Shown one piece after another: positions 25,739-34,683 of a stretch of 64,000 nt of DNA. Origin of the DNA: Candidatus Methanoperedens nitratireducens (lineage in GTDB: Archaea > Halobacteriota > Methanosarcinia > Methanosarcinales > Methanoperedenaceae); assembly GCA_020724545.1 (NCBI GenBank), contig DYGR01000002.1, positions 45,863 to 109,862 of the forward strand, in the 5' to 3' direction. Under the pieces are notes generated by a model. It was not told the DNA's origin, made no database searches, and was given only the letters and a program-made list of their open reading frames with translations. Each line of letters begins with the position of its first letter. Position 1 is the stretch's first letter. A program made the translations under genes and the position numbers.

Positions 25739-28700
25739 TGCCCATAACGCCGCCCAGGATCGATTCACGGGATCAGCAGATGCTGGTCAAACAGGTCAGG
25801 GAACTGGCTCTCTATTATTGTCCTGAGTGGAAAGATCTGCCTTCTATAGAATCAGATAAACAGGCCGATGCTCTTATACACATCTTTTCCAGGATGGTGG
25901 AGATTATCATACAGCGCCTGAACAAGGTCCCTGATAAGAATTTTCTGACGTTCCTGGATATGGTGGGTGTGCAGCTATTACCTCCAAGGATAGCCAAAGC
26001 TGCGCTTACCTTTACAATGGCAAAAGGGGATAGCCAGTATAAGAAAATACCCTCAAGAACACAGGTGGCCACTGCACAGACCAAGGAGCAGGAGGCACTG
26101 GTATTCGAAACTGCAGATGATCTTACCATTATTCAACCCAGACTTATCGGGGCTGTAAGTCTTATTCCTGATAAAGACAAGTGGACAGACCACAGTACTG
26201 TTTTATTTAGCGGTGCGAATGAGGATGTTGAGCTCTTCAGGGGGAAAAAACAGGTTCCCCATCGGCTGTATCTCGGCCACAGTAAGCTTTTCAGTTTAAA
26301 GGAAAAGGCGGTTGTTACTCTGGATATAGAGGTTCCTTTGATTGTTGATCCTCCGAAAATTCCCCAGGAATGGGAAGTAAAATGGTATTACTTTGATGAA
26401 ACGTTATCACAAAAATCCCTTAAAGTTATAACAAGTGAAGATTTAAATAAAAAACATGATAATAAGGTTGCTAACCTTTTAAAGAGCGGAAGTATTACCT
26501 TTGAACCCGTTGCCGGGATCTCAGAGAGGACATTAACGGGATTTGAAAAAGAAACATGTCTGCAAAAGAGCTGGACAGGCCACTGGATATTAGCTGAACT
26601 AAGTACACCTATTCCAAAAGATAAATTACCAGAGATTAAAGTAAAAGCCGCAGTGGGAATAGGTAAATCAGATCCAGTATCACCTTCTGCAGGCTTTTTT
26701 AATAATGCTCCGCTGGACCTTACCAGGGATTTCTATCCTTTCGGGGAAAAGCCAAAATTCAATGAAACGTATTACATATATTCAAATGAAATAAAAGAGA
26801 TATTCTCTAAAGTTGAAGGAGAAATAACAATAATAGTCACACTCTCACAGGGAGTGGATTTACCTGATACAGAAAAAATAAAGCTTTCCTGGGAACTCTG
26901 GAATGGAAAGAGCTGGGAGAAGATAGGTGAAACTACAGGGGCTGGTGTGCCAGATCCAGACAATGAAGATCCTTACAGCTTCAAAGACACTACCAATGCC
27001 TTTACCAGAAGCGGTGTAGTGAAATTTAAGTGCCCGGTAATTAAAGTTGCGGATGGAGATGAAGAACAGGATTACTGGATACGTGTTCGTATCGTAGAGG
27101 GTGGTTATGGCAGTGAGGCAGCCTATGAGGTAACTACCACAGATGTATCAGGTACAGGGTGGATATATAAACCACCTACTTATAAACCACCATCGATCAG
27201 CACTTTGACCCTGGCATATGATGTTGAGTCTTTGCTGGTTGATCTTGATGTTATCCTGTCATATAATGATTTTACCTATCGGGATTATACTAAAAGCGAG
27301 AATTACTTAATACCGTTCCAGCCTGTTGGGGATAAGGAGCCAGCCCTCTATCTGTCTTTTGACAAAGATATTGCTGCACTGCCTGTTAGCCTTTTCTTTC
27401 CCCTGATTGAGAATGTTTTTGCGCCTGCTATCCTGGAATTCGATAAAACCGGCCCGATACCTGAAGCTACACCGCCAGTCCTTGCCTGGGAGTACTGGAA
27501 CGGCAAGAGCTGGTCTCTTCTGAGCGTTGAGGACGGAACAAAGAACCTGATAAAGAGGGAGTTTATCAGGTTCCTTGCTCCGGGTGATCTAAAAAAGAGG
27601 CATTGTTTTGAATTTGAATCTGGGTATTACTGGATACGGGCGCGGCTTGATAAGGGAGAGTATGCGAACCCACCCAGGCTGAGGGGCATATATACGAATA
27701 CGGTCTGGGCATATAATCATGTTTCAGTTAACAGGGAGATACTGGGCTCAAGCAATGGTAAAATAAATCAGGTTTTTAATTTCTCCCACTATCCTGTTTT
27801 ACCGGGACAGAAAATCCTGGTGCGGGAAATATCGCTTACCGGGGAGGAGAGGCGGATCATACGCTCCGAGGAAGGGAAGGATGCCATTGAGGATATAAAG
27901 GATGATGACGGCAACATCATCGGGTACTTGGTGCGATGGCATGAAGTGAACCATTTTTACTCATCAGGGCCACACAGCAGGCACTATAGTATTGACCGTA
28001 ATAACGGAACTGTAATCTTCGGGGATGGAAAAAGGGGTATGATCCCTCCTGCAGAAAAGAACAATATCATATGCAGTTACCAGTATGGAGGGGGAGATAA
28101 AGGAAATAGTGCCTGGTCACAGACCATAACAAAGCTCAGGACATCTTTTCCTTTTGTTGAATCGGTAACCAATCATGAGGCAGCCGACGGCGGAGGAAAT
28201 TCTGAGAGCCTGGATCGGGTCAGGGAACGTGGCCCGCAGACTATTAAACATCGTGACAGGGCAGTTACTTATGAGGATTTTGAATGGCTTGTAAGGGAAG
28301 CCTCATCAAGGGTAGCCAGGGTTAAGTGCCTGCCAACCACAGATCCCGGCAAGAAGTTCCAGCCAGGCTGGATTACCATGATTATAGTTCCTGATGAGCG
28401 CAAGAGTCCAAAACCCGTTCCAACACGGGAATTAATAGATGAGATTGAGAAATATCTGTTCTCACGGTCTTCTACATATCTTGCAGATCTGTTGCAGATC
28501 AATCTGATCGGGCCGGGCTATATTCAGGTAGGAACGCATGCAAAGGTACATTTCACCTCTATTACTGATGCGAAGATCATAGAGGGAAGGATTATTGAGA
28601 ATCTTAACCGCTTCTTCCATCCCCTGATCGGCGGACAGGATAAGAAGGGATGGGATTTTGGCAAGGCTGTACATATATCAGAGGTCTATGAGGTCATTGA

Positions 28701-29289
28701 AGATACCGAAGGTGTGGACTATGTTAAAGAACTTCATCTCAAAGCCTCTGCTCAGATATACAGGCTGGAACTGGAGGGCATCCTCAAGCTTTCAAACTCT
28801 TATCAAAAGAACTGCAAGGTTGAATCAGACGATGGCAAAATAACTTTTTCCCTGTCAGAAAAACTTATATCCGGTACAGAGATCGATACACTGACGGTCT
28901 CAGGATTTAAAGAGGGCGACCATGTAGCTATACATGACAGCAGTGATGACTATATCACCACGGTTGTATTAAAATCAGTATCAGATAATGTACTTGAATG
29001 TGAGGCTGATCTATCGGATATATCTATTCTAGAAAATGGTATTGTAAAAAATCCTGGTGGGATTAAATCGTATATCTCCAGCAGTGAGAAGAAATCAGAT
29101 CAGAGCAAGAGTATTCTCCTGACCGTTGCCACCTTTGGGGCTGGCGATAAGATCATAATCAGACACAGGACTGATCTTGCAAGTACGGAATCTGCATATA
29201 TTAAAAAAGTTAGCACGCAGGTTGAAACCATATTCATTGAGGATAACTATCTGGTATATTCAGGAGCACATACTATCGAGGGAATATAA
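25738..29289 (+). CDS. large baseplate J-like wedge protein (Afp11-like)
   Basis: 1183 residues. The N terminus LVKQVRELALYYCPEWKDLP and FLDMVGVQLLPPRIAKAAL is the eCIS baseplate start. The middle has two similar WEYWNGKSW / WELWNGKSW beta modules (about residues 380 and 575). The baseplate J core (GGGNSESLDRVRERGPQTIKHRDRAVTYEDFEWL, given in part) lies near 810-850. A C-terminal beta-rich extension (about 1030-1183) is unusual and may be surface exposed. It forms the wedges with the next gene's product. Confidence 0.9.
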   Translation: MPITPPRIDSRDQQMLVKQVRELALYYCPEWKDLPSIESDKQADALIHIFSRMVEIIIQRLNKVPDKNFLTFLDMVGVQLLPPRIAKAALTFTMAKGDSQYKKIPSRTQVATAQTKEQEALVFETADDLTIIQPRLIGAVSLIPDKDKWTDHSTVLFSGANEDVELFRGKKQVPHRLYLGHSKLFSLKEKAVVTLDIEVPLIVDPPKIPQEWEVKWYYFDETLSQKSLKVITSEDLNKKHDNKVANLLKSGSITFEPVAGISERTLTGFEKETCLQKSWTGHWILAELSTPIPKDKLPEIKVKAAVGIGKSDPVSPSAGFFNNAPLDLTRDFYPFGEKPKFNETYYIYSNEIKEIFSKVEGEITIIVTLSQGVDLPDTEKIKLSWELWNGKSWEKIGETTGAGVPDPDNEDPYSFKDTTNAFTRSGVVKFKCPVIKVADGDEEQDYWIRVRIVEGGYGSEAAYEVTTTDVSGTGWIYKPPTYKPPSISTLTLAYDVESLLVDLDVILSYNDFTYRDYTKSENYLIPFQPVGDKEPALYLSFDKDIAALPVSLFFPLIENVFAPAILEFDKTGPIPEATPPVLAWEYWNGKSWSLLSVEDGTKNLIKREFIRFLAPGDLKKRHCFEFESGYYWIRARLDKGEYANPPRLRGIYTNTVWAYNHVSVNREILGSSNGKINQVFNFSHYPVLPGQKILVREISLTGEERRIIRSEEGKDAIEDIKDDDGNIIGYLVRWHEVNHFYSSGPHSRHYSIDRNNGTVIFGDGKRGMIPPAEKNNIICSYQYGGGDKGNSAWSQTITKLRTSFPFVESVTNHEAADGGGNSESLDRVRERGPQTIKHRDRAVTYEDFEWLVREASSRVARVKCLPTTDPGKKFQPGWITMIIVPDERKSPKPVPTRELIDEIEKYLFSRSSTYLADLLQINLIGPGYIQVGTHAKVHFTSITDAKIIEGRIIENLNRFFHPLIGGQDKKGWDFGKAVHISEVYEVIEDTEGVDYVKELHLKASAQIYRLELEGILKLSNSYQKNCKVESDDGKITFSLSEKLISGTEIDTLTVSGFKEGDHVAIHDSSDDYITTVVLKSVSDNVLECEADLSDISILENGIVKNPGGIKSYISSSEKKSDQSKSILLTVATFGAGDKIIIRHRTDLASTESAYIKKVSTQVETIFIEDNYLVYSGAHTIEGI

Positions 29290-29315
29290 AGATTATTGAT
29301 ACCAAGGAGTTATAA

Positions 29316-30332
29316 ATGTCTTTACCTATACCGAATCTGGATGATAGAAACTTTGATGATCTGATGAAAGATGTCAGGTCACTTATTCCGCGTTATGACA
29401 GGGAATGGACAAACTATAATCCTTCCGATCCAGGTATAACCCTGCTTGAGCTATTCTCCTGGCTCGGGGAAATGATCATTTACCGTATTAATCAGGTGCC
29501 TGAGGAGTCCTATATCAACTTCTTAAAGCTCATAGCAGGGGTACAGGAGAGGGAGGATCTGAACAGAATATTAAATTCCCCGGATCTTGACACCGAATAT
29601 AGAAAGCTTCTGAGTCTGCTGAAGGACATCGAAGATCAAAAGAATAGTGTCGAAGATGAAAAAAAGAATAGTGTAACAGAAATCAGGGGAGCTGTCATGG
29701 GTTATGTAGGATCAAGGTACAGGGTAATAACCTCAAAAGACTTTGAAGAAAAGGCCCTGGTCTGTATGGAAAAATTGCAAAAAGGCCTGGCAGGAAGGGC
29801 AATTTGCGTGAATAACCGGGATCTGGAATACGGCAAGGCAGATCTTGTAAAACCAGGGCATGTATCTGTGATCATTATCCCCGGATGGATGAAGGATTCC
29901 AAATATTGTGAAGATGAAGGCAAACCGACTACCCTGTTGAAGAAAGAGGTAAAGACATTCCTGGATGCCAGAAGGCTGATTACAACCAGGGTGCATGTTG
30001 TATCCCCTTTTTATAATGATATTCGCATTAAGGTAAGAATAGCTCTTAAAGAGAATACAAATGAGAGCTCAGTGCTGTCAGAGGTTAAAAAGAGGATACA
30101 TGAATATTTTAACCCGACCACAGGGGGGCCGGAGGGTATCGGGTGGCCGCTGGGGAGAAGGGTCTACCGCTCTGAGATTTACCATCTTGTAGAAAGGATC
30201 ACTGGTGTTGACCATGTAGCAGGGATCTGGATGAATGATGATGCAACATTAGCCTCTATAGAGATAAAAGAATATCAGTTAGTATCATTATCATTGCCCG
30301 ATTTAAGCGTAGAGAAGGTGAATAATGAGTAA
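29316..30332 (+). CDS. second baseplate J-like protein (Afp12-like)
   Basis: 338 residues. The start PIPNLDDRNFDDLMKDVRSL and YNPSDPGITLLELFSWLGEM is diagnostic of the second eCIS wedge protein. It is shorter than Afp12 homologues: the usual central beta domains are replaced by a charged helical stretch (about residues 95-128). The C-terminal J-type region (IHEYFNPTTGGPEGIGWPLG) is complete. It overlaps the next gene by 8 bp. Confidence 0.87.
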   Translation: MSLPIPNLDDRNFDDLMKDVRSLIPRYDREWTNYNPSDPGITLLELFSWLGEMIIYRINQVPEESYINFLKLIAGVQEREDLNRILNSPDLDTEYRKLLSLLKDIEDQKNSVEDEKKNSVTEIRGAVMGYVGSRYRVITSKDFEEKALVCMEKLQKGLAGRAICVNNRDLEYGKADLVKPGHVSVIIIPGWMKDSKYCEDEGKPTTLLKKEVKTFLDARRLITTRVHVVSPFYNDIRIKVRIALKENTNESSVLSEVKKRIHEYFNPTTGGPEGIGWPLGRRVYRSEIYHLVERITGVDHVAGIWMNDDATLASIEIKEYQLVSLSLPDLSVEKVNNE

Positions 30333-31008
30333 TAAAGAGGATAGGAGTAAGTTTCTTCAGTACCTTCCAGAGATTTACCAGACCGAGGATGATCCTTTTT
30401 TAGGGAATTTCCTGAAAGCATTTGAAAATATTCTTTCGTATTATTCACTGCCCGGAGTTGTAAAAAGAAAAGGGATTGAGGAGGTACTGGATCAGATTCA
30501 TGATTACTTTGACCCGGGTGAAACCCCGCCAGAGTTTCTTTCGTGGCTGGCAGGATGGATGGCTCTTACCCTGAAAGAGGAGAAAGACTGGAATGCAAAT
30601 AATTCAAGGAAGAAACGCGATCTTATAGCCAGGATTATCCCATTGTACCAGAAGCGAGGAACACTGGAGGGGATGAAGGAGTACATCAGAATCTACGTTG
30701 GTGAGGATGTAAAGATATCTATCTATGAGTTCCTTGACCCGTTCCAGGTAGGAGTTGCTTCAACAGTCGGGGTTAATTCTCTGATCGGAGATGGGCGGCC
30801 ATATTACTTCCAGGTATATATGGAACTGCCCATACCTGATCCTGTACTTCTTGATAAAAAGAGGAGAGCTATTATTGACATAATCAACCAGGAAAAACCT
30901 GCCCACACATATTATATGCTGATAATCCAGGTTCCAACCATGCAGATAGCCTATCATTCCACTGTGGGTGTGGATACACTGCTTGGCGGCCGATTATCGG
31001 AAAAATAA
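30325..31008 (+). CDS. phage tail protein I-like baseplate protein
   Basis: 227 residues. LQYLPEIYQTEDDPFLGNFL and WLAGWMALTLKEEKDW are the tail protein I signature; RIIPLYQKRGTLEGMKEYIR follows. It belongs to the peripheral baseplate and is commonly next to the J protein and before the fibre gene, as here. Its C terminus contains two short matches, ASTVGVNSLIG and HSTVGVDTLLG, suggesting a small repeat. Confidence 0.88.
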   Translation: MSNKEDRSKFLQYLPEIYQTEDDPFLGNFLKAFENILSYYSLPGVVKRKGIEEVLDQIHDYFDPGETPPEFLSWLAGWMALTLKEEKDWNANNSRKKRDLIARIIPLYQKRGTLEGMKEYIRIYVGEDVKISIYEFLDPFQVGVASTVGVNSLIGDGRPYYFQVYMELPIPDPVLLDKKRRAIIDIINQEKPAHTYYMLIIQVPTMQIAYHSTVGVDTLLGGRLSEK

Positions 31009-31065
31009 TGCTTGAGAATTTATAAAAAACGGTATTTAACGAAAAAATCTAGGAGGTAAATATAA

Positions 31066-33330
31066 ATGGTAGAGATTGATCCAAAAAAAGTTAAGAGAAT
31101 GAGATATTTTGATGGTCTGTTCCTGAAGCAGGAAGAGTTCAACCTGGAACAGAATTACCATATCAGGATGCGCCGTCTTCATAACCGGCATCTCCACGGC
31201 TGGGGGATTGTATGGGGTCTTGATGTTGCAAAAAAAGACCCGACCACAGTGACCATCAAGGAAGGAATGGCGCTAGATAGAGTCAAAGCTAAAAGTTACG
31301 ATGGAATTTACGAAGAGGATGTAAGCCAGGAGATCGTACTTACAAAAGATACTGATGTGAATCTCTCCAGTTCTACCAATAATTATGAATATATTTTCAT
31401 CTCCTATCACCAGGAAGAGAGTGATGTTGTAGAGGAAAAAGGGGGAGATAAAAAGATACACTGGTCAGAGAGTGCACTTATAGAGCATGGCGATAAACCA
31501 GGTGGAGAAGAAAAGATCATACTTGCAAAGGTGGTTTTAAAAGATAATGCAGACAAAACTGGTAAAATAGTGGATAGTATTGTATACAGCGAAGGCAACA
31601 TATCGCTGCGTACTTATGCCGGGGCTTACGGCAGGTTGACGCTCCCCAATGAAAAAGATTCTTCCAACCTGCCTTATATTGAAGGCATGAGATCTGGCAG
31701 CCTGAATGGGATTCAGGTCAATTCAAGCATAACCGATTTTACAGGAGCGCTTACCATAGAAGGCAACGTCGGCATAGGGACAACGAATCCGAGTGAGAGA
31801 CTTGAGATTTCAGGCAATCTCAAAATCCCTAATGATCTCTTAAGCTTTGGTGCGAAGACGAGACAGATGATCAATCTTTGGAATGCTAATTATGGTATAG
31901 GAATACAAGCTTCTACGCAGTATTATCGTTCTGCTAAAAATTTCGCCTGGTATATTGGAGGGGTGCATAATGATAGTGAGCTAAATGCAGGTGGCGGAAC
32001 TGCCGCTATGGTCATAAAACAAGGCAACATCGGCATCGGAACAGCAGCACCAGGTGAGAGACTGGAGGTCAACGGCACAGTTAAGGCAGCGGCGTTTGCG
32101 GGCGATGGTTCAAAGTTAACCGGTATTAACACAAGCCAGTGGTCAGACGCTCCAGGCGGGATCTATTACAACAAAGGCAACGTCGGCATCGGAACGCCGA
32201 GTCCAGGATTCAGGTTCCATCATGTAGGCGGGGACCATGTAATAGAAGATTCTGATATTTCATTTAGAAGAAATGAAAAGCATCGCTGGAAAATACAGGA
32301 ATTACAGAATACAGGCTTTAGAATCACTCAAGTTTATGATAATGCCGATAAACTGCTGAATCTTGCAAGATTTGAGATCTCGGATGCTGGTAATGTCGGC
32401 ATCTCAGGCGATCTCAATATTCACAATGATTTCTTAAGCTTTGGTACTAAGACACGACAGATGGTCAATCTCTGGAGTACTAATTATGGCATAGGAATCC
32501 AGAGTAGTACCCAGTATTATCGCTCTGCTAAAAATTTTGCCTGGTACATTGGCGGAGTGCATAATGACGGTGAACTAAATACAGGTGGCGGAACTGCCGC
32601 TATGGTCATAAAACAAGGAAGTGTAGGCATAGGTACAACGGCGCCCAATGTAAGACTCGCGATCAATGGCAACGGGGCGAACGTATATGCAACAGATGTA
32701 TGGGTAGAAAATAACATTCATGTACAGGGTAATGAAGAGCTGGCTCAGGGTGGCAGGGGAAAATTGAGGATAGGAACTGCCTGGCATTACGTAGGACTGT
32801 ATTCTGAAGCGTCATCAACTGGTAAGCCCAATGATCTGGTTCTGGGAGCAAGTTCTAAAACAGTAAGGGTAGGCCCGGATAATGCTGCCAATAACCTCTT
32901 TGTATCAGGGAATATGACAATAGCAGGAGAGATAATTCAGGATGATTGGATTGCTCCTGCTTTAGAGAATGGCTGGCAGAAATATGATGCGATTTACAAT
33001 CCACCGGGTTACTTCCGTGATAAAAATGGGATCATCCACTTAAGAGGGATGGTAAAGATGGGGGGAATCGGTACATCTATTTTTACCTTACCTAAAGGGT
33101 ATCGTCCAGAGTATCGGGAGCTACAGCCTGTTCAAACAAATCCTAATGCTATAGGTAGATGCGATATATCACCCGACGGGAAGATAATTGCTACTAGTGG
33201 AAATAATGGATGGTTCTCTTTAGATGGTATTACTTTCCTGGCTAAAAAAGAGGTTATATTAAGGCCAATTCCTATCGATCCAATACCTATTGATTCAATC
33301 CGTATCGATCCAATCCCTGTTATCAGATGA
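31066..33330 (+). CDS. tail-fibre-like protein with duplicated receptor-type module
   Basis: 754 residues. The N terminus (1-190) begins PKKVKRMRYFDGLFLKQEEF, an eCIS-associated attachment domain. Residues about 250-560 hold several NVGIGT..P collagen/fibre-type turns and two copies of a 70-residue module containing NFAWYIGGVHNDSELN. The C-terminal part has GWQKYDAIYNPPGYFRDKNG and a final IDPIPIDSIRIDPIP short-period tail. It should bind target cells. It has a strong AGGAGG site and ends the structural series. Confidence 0.85.
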   Translation: MVEIDPKKVKRMRYFDGLFLKQEEFNLEQNYHIRMRRLHNRHLHGWGIVWGLDVAKKDPTTVTIKEGMALDRVKAKSYDGIYEEDVSQEIVLTKDTDVNLSSSTNNYEYIFISYHQEESDVVEEKGGDKKIHWSESALIEHGDKPGGEEKIILAKVVLKDNADKTGKIVDSIVYSEGNISLRTYAGAYGRLTLPNEKDSSNLPYIEGMRSGSLNGIQVNSSITDFTGALTIEGNVGIGTTNPSERLEISGNLKIPNDLLSFGAKTRQMINLWNANYGIGIQASTQYYRSAKNFAWYIGGVHNDSELNAGGGTAAMVIKQGNIGIGTAAPGERLEVNGTVKAAAFAGDGSKLTGINTSQWSDAPGGIYYNKGNVGIGTPSPGFRFHHVGGDHVIEDSDISFRRNEKHRWKIQELQNTGFRITQVYDNADKLLNLARFEISDAGNVGISGDLNIHNDFLSFGTKTRQMVNLWSTNYGIGIQSSTQYYRSAKNFAWYIGGVHNDGELNTGGGTAAMVIKQGSVGIGTTAPNVRLAINGNGANVYATDVWVENNIHVQGNEELAQGGRGKLRIGTAWHYVGLYSEASSTGKPNDLVLGASSKTVRVGPDNAANNLFVSGNMTIAGEIIQDDWIAPALENGWQKYDAIYNPPGYFRDKNGIIHLRGMVKMGGIGTSIFTLPKGYRPEYRELQPVQTNPNAIGRCDISPDGKIIATSGNNGWFSLDGITFLAKKEVILRPIPIDPIPIDSIRIDPIPVIR
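31836..32632 (+). repeat. duplicated fibre module (two copies of about 200 bp)
   Basis: 31836-32040 and 32431-32632 encode near-identical stretches (SAKNFAWYIGGVHND, GGGTAAMVIKQG). DNA similarity remains high, including long identical runs, so the duplication is recent or maintained by gene conversion. Confidence 0.75.
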
Positions 33331-33377
33331 GGAGTATGCATTAATATAGTCACGCAAAATCTAAATAAAAATTAAGG

Positions 33378-33623
33378 ATGTTGAAACTGATGAAACAACA
33401 GCTTGAACAGCGTCTTAAGGAACTCAGAGCCGAGTTCGATTCCGGCCAGAAAGCGCTGGCTGACCTTGAGGCAAAGCAGATGCAACTGAGGAATACCCTG
33501 CTGCGCATCAGCGGTGCTATCCAGGTGCTGGAGGAGGAATTAGCCAGAGATATCAGGCAAGAACCGAATGACACAGGGCAGCTTGAAGGTAGAGGTGAAG
33601 AGAAATCCATTGCGGTTCAGTGA
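33378..33623 (+). CDS. small coiled-coil protein after the fibre gene
   Basis: 81 residues, almost wholly alpha-helical with heptad-like spacing (QQLEQRLKELRAEFDSGQ, LADLEAKQMQLRNTLLRI). It has no signal or membrane segment. Its stop overlaps the GTG of the next frame in a GTGA junction. An oligomerising adaptor or cargo chaperone is possible. Confidence 0.75.
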   Translation: MLKLMKQQLEQRLKELRAEFDSGQKALADLEAKQMQLRNTLLRISGAIQVLEEELARDIRQEPNDTGQLEGRGEEKSIAVQ

Positions 33624-34050
33624 GACTTTTAAGAGCGGTAAGTGGCCCAGCCACTGGTAACTGCTCCTGGACATGCAGAGCGGGCACTGCACCGGGTTAC
33701 ACGACTATCAGTAACCCGGGCTACAACTGCTATGCTTATGCATTGAGCAGCCCTGCCAGTGGATTCCTGCAGCCAGGACAGAGGGCGAACACCGTAGAAT
33801 TTAGAGCAGTGTTTCTCAACGGAAAATCATCGCCGTGACCACTGATGCAATGTCTTCGGTGGGTAGCAGTTCCTGGGACTTCCACTGGTACAGGAAGGAT
33901 GCAGATAGAGGATGGTCGCATAAGCCTGGAAGCACAGATTCACGGCGAGAGGATGCTGCTGGAAATGGGCCGATCTGTAGTCCATGCCGGGCAAGCCGCA
34001 GTCATCCAGGTCTTAATTACAGCCATGTCGTTGGAGCCTGGTGCGTATAA
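33620..34050 (+). pseudogene. split cargo-like domain (NCYAYAL ... DFHWYRKD ... WSHKPGS)
   Basis: Two consecutive frames make one recognisable domain. 33620-33838 gives PGYNCYAYALSSPASGFLQP and ends at TGA; 33835-34050, in the -1 frame, gives SSWDFHWYRKDADRGWSHKP and ends VVGAWCV. The pattern Cys (NCYAYAL), then DFHWYR...HKPG, then a terminal Cys resembles single-chain cysteine-hydrolase-like cargo domains. The junction is GTGA, so either translational coupling, a frameshift, or a broken gene. There is no DUF4157 leader. Family membership is from remembered patterns. Confidence 0.55.
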
Positions 34051-34091
34051 TCTGAAAGTAATAAACAACGAACTTCTAAAGGAGATTCCAG

Positions 34092-34637
34092 ATGGCTGAA
34101 AGAGCACTTGCTGCCAAAACTACTGACACAAAGAAAGAGATTTCAGCCTCCCGCGTACAAAAGGCTGAGCACTCTCCGTCGGCAGGCTCCCCAGTTGAGC
34201 GCATCCTGTTTCTCCAGAGAACCATCGGCAACAGGGCTGTGCAGAGGCTTATGAAATCCGGAGCGTTGCAGGCCAGGCTCAGGAATTTCAGCCATGTGCG
34301 GGTGCATACGGATCCGAAAGCGGCTGAAAAACTGAGTATTGACCTTGCTCTGTGGTACGTTGGTGCCCGTTTTCCACTGAAGACCGGAGAACTACCCAAG
34401 GGAACCTCTATACCAAAGGCAGCCAGTGCAGGGGCATCCACAGCCGCCTCAGGAGGAGAAGGAGGTCTGGTATTCGTGGAGATCGGTGCAGGAGATCTCA
34501 AGGCATCCATAGAACTTGCAAAGAAGGGCGGCGTAAAGGTTATTGCAGTAGACCCAGCAGCTCCGGGAGCAAGCGGGGCAGGCGTACCAAAGTTTACCAG
34601 TGCCCTCAAAGTTTGGCTTGTGAATATATATCTATAG
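34092..34637 (+). CDS. short DUF4157-leader protein with truncated methyltransferase-like domain
   Basis: 181 residues. The leader motif FLQRTIGNRAVQRLMKSG is near residue 39. It is followed by a scrap of DUF4157 (FSHVRVHTDPKAAEKL) without the HELTH motif. The C-terminal third reads LVFVEIGAGDLKASIELAKK, like motif I of a SAM-dependent methyltransferase, but the fold is cut short at residue 181. AAAGGAG precedes the ATG. I read it as a deleted or recombined cargo gene that may still be translated. Confidence 0.7.
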   Translation: MAERALAAKTTDTKKEISASRVQKAEHSPSAGSPVERILFLQRTIGNRAVQRLMKSGALQARLRNFSHVRVHTDPKAAEKLSIDLALWYVGARFPLKTGELPKGTSIPKAASAGASTAASGGEGGLVFVEIGAGDLKASIELAKKGGVKVIAVDPAAPGASGAGVPKFTSALKVWLVNIYL

Positions 34638-34658
34638 CTTGTAAACATATATCTATAG
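34617..34658 (+). repeat. 21-bp tandem duplication across a stop codon
   Basis: 34617-34637 encodes LVNIYL and TAG; 34638-34658 encodes LVNIYL and TAG again, in the same frame. The two copies differ only at synonymous third positions (GTG/GTA and AAT/AAC). The duplicate is untranslated unless the first stop is read through. Confidence 0.75.
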
Positions 34659-34683
34659 AGAGATAAAATGAAGGAGATAAGAA

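Noticed and set aside
17320..33330. Prophage or defective tailed virus
   Set aside because: There is no capsid, portal, terminase, integrase or replication gene, whereas the AAA+ ATPase, DUF4255 cap, LysM hub and DUF4157 cargo are eCIS markers.
17320..33330. Type VI secretion system
   Set aside because: No TssJ/L/M membrane complex or ClpV; the gene order and J-type wedges fit eCIS.
33845..34099. Alternative frame over the split cargo region with a protein-like end (LEPGAYNLKVINNE)
   Set aside because: The competing frame 33835-34050 has the better domain pattern (DFHWYRKD, WSHKP); both cannot easily be real, though this one is not fully excluded.
34352..34666. Arg/Ser-rich frame overlapping the 34092 gene
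   Set aside because: Composition (RRRRRSG, CKHISIE) is that of a shifted frame of the leader-bearing protein.
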